Made by a program: the position numbers and the translations under genes | The notes under the pieces: generated by a model | Databases searched by the model: none | What the model was told of the DNA's origin: nothing | Seen by the model: the letters and a program-made list of their open reading frames with translations, nothing else | Shown: positions 63,866 to 64,000 of the stretch, piece after piece | Position numbering within the stretch: position 1 is the first letter of the stretch | Layout of the letters: each line of letters opens with the position of its first letter | Origin: Oxalobacteraceae bacterium | Lineage (GTDB): Bacteria; Pseudomonadota; Gammaproteobacteria; Burkholderiales; Burkholderiaceae_D | Reading direction: 5' to 3' | Assembly: GCA_947374865.1 (NCBI GenBank) | Contig: CANCDR010000009.1 | Location: 44,926 to 108,925, forward strand | DNA length: 64,000 nt

Positions 63866-64000
63866 GTTTGTCTATTGGATCAGTGGCTTCAGGCTACTTT
63901 TTCTTCGCATTTTTCCCCCACATACACGTATCAAGTTTTGGACATTCACCAGTCCTATGTTTGCCTCATGGTTTTTGAACCTATATTGTCGCGCTCATAA
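63866..64000. other. Region after tRNA-Ser, no feature seen
   Basis: After the CCA a T-rich stretch (around 63897-63915) may serve transcript ending without a clear hairpin. No direct repeat of the tRNA 3' end, integrase or other sign of integration is visible before the window edge. Confidence 0.5.

Noticed and set aside
63776..64000. tRNA-Ser as an integration site for a mobile element
   Set aside because: No integrase, no repeat of the tRNA 3' end and only 135 bases of flank are visible, so nothing supports it in this window.
1..64000. CRISPR array, rRNA genes, prophage genes, insertion sequences
   Set aside because: Looked for and not seen: no spaced repeats with unique spacers, no transposase or integrase reading frames, no rRNA sequence.

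Overview
The window is 64 kb of bacterial chromosome, almost wall to wall with housekeeping genes. Gene families and neighbourhoods point to a betaproteobacterium of the order Burkholderiales, most likely Oxalobacteraceae: a ~400-residue TrpS, the blocks dapA-bamC-MBL and gmk-rpoZ-spoT, the divergent pair suhB/trmJ, rpsF-priB-rpsR-rplI, and rph-rdgB-hemW ahead of tRNA-Ser(UGA). The genus is not determined. I saw no rRNA, CRISPR array, prophage or insertion sequence.

Layout. 1-4840: site-2 protease (cut by the window edge), trpS, dapA, bamC and a metallo-beta-lactamase-fold hydrolase. 4876-7134: the most accessory-looking stretch, with a Fic protein carrying an AbiEi-like N-terminus, an AT-rich array with AATATT every 24 bp over its promoter, a gene-free remnant, and a small Ala/Pro lipoprotein. 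7315-15485: ribosomal oxygenase, slyD, mutS, rhlE-type helicase, suhB, trmJ. 15482-17904: lexA with two perfect SOS boxes, then the rpsF operon. 17924-22742: a MarR-controlled tripartite efflux operon (marR, outer-membrane factor, emrA, emrB) with a palindrome over its promoter. 22973-27884: dnaB, a DUF47/pit phosphate transport pair and phoH. 28126-35912: bcp and a lipid A aminoarabinose (arn) operon in which ArnA is split into two genes. 36075-44919: alaA, hom and thrC; hom and thrC are separated by a cystathionine beta-lyase-type gene and an amino-acid ABC transporter that has no ATPase gene. 44932-47403: moeA, moaD, moaE, crcB. 48017-50660: clpB behind a textbook sigma-32 promoter. 50807-54772: MFS transporter, aceA (with an FNR-type box and a second palindrome upstream) and rlmJ. 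54887-58971: EAL-HDOD protein, greB, spoT. 59013-63865: rpoZ, gmk, yicC, rph, rdgB, hemW and tRNA-Ser.

No single obvious new multi-gene system stands out. The best leads are the Fic locus with its periodic array, a nested set of mutually exclusive inverted repeats ahead of the orphan ABC transporter (possible structured leader RNA), and the FNR box positioned for class II activation of isocitrate lyase. All family calls are from reading translated sequence and recalled family motifs; no database search was run.
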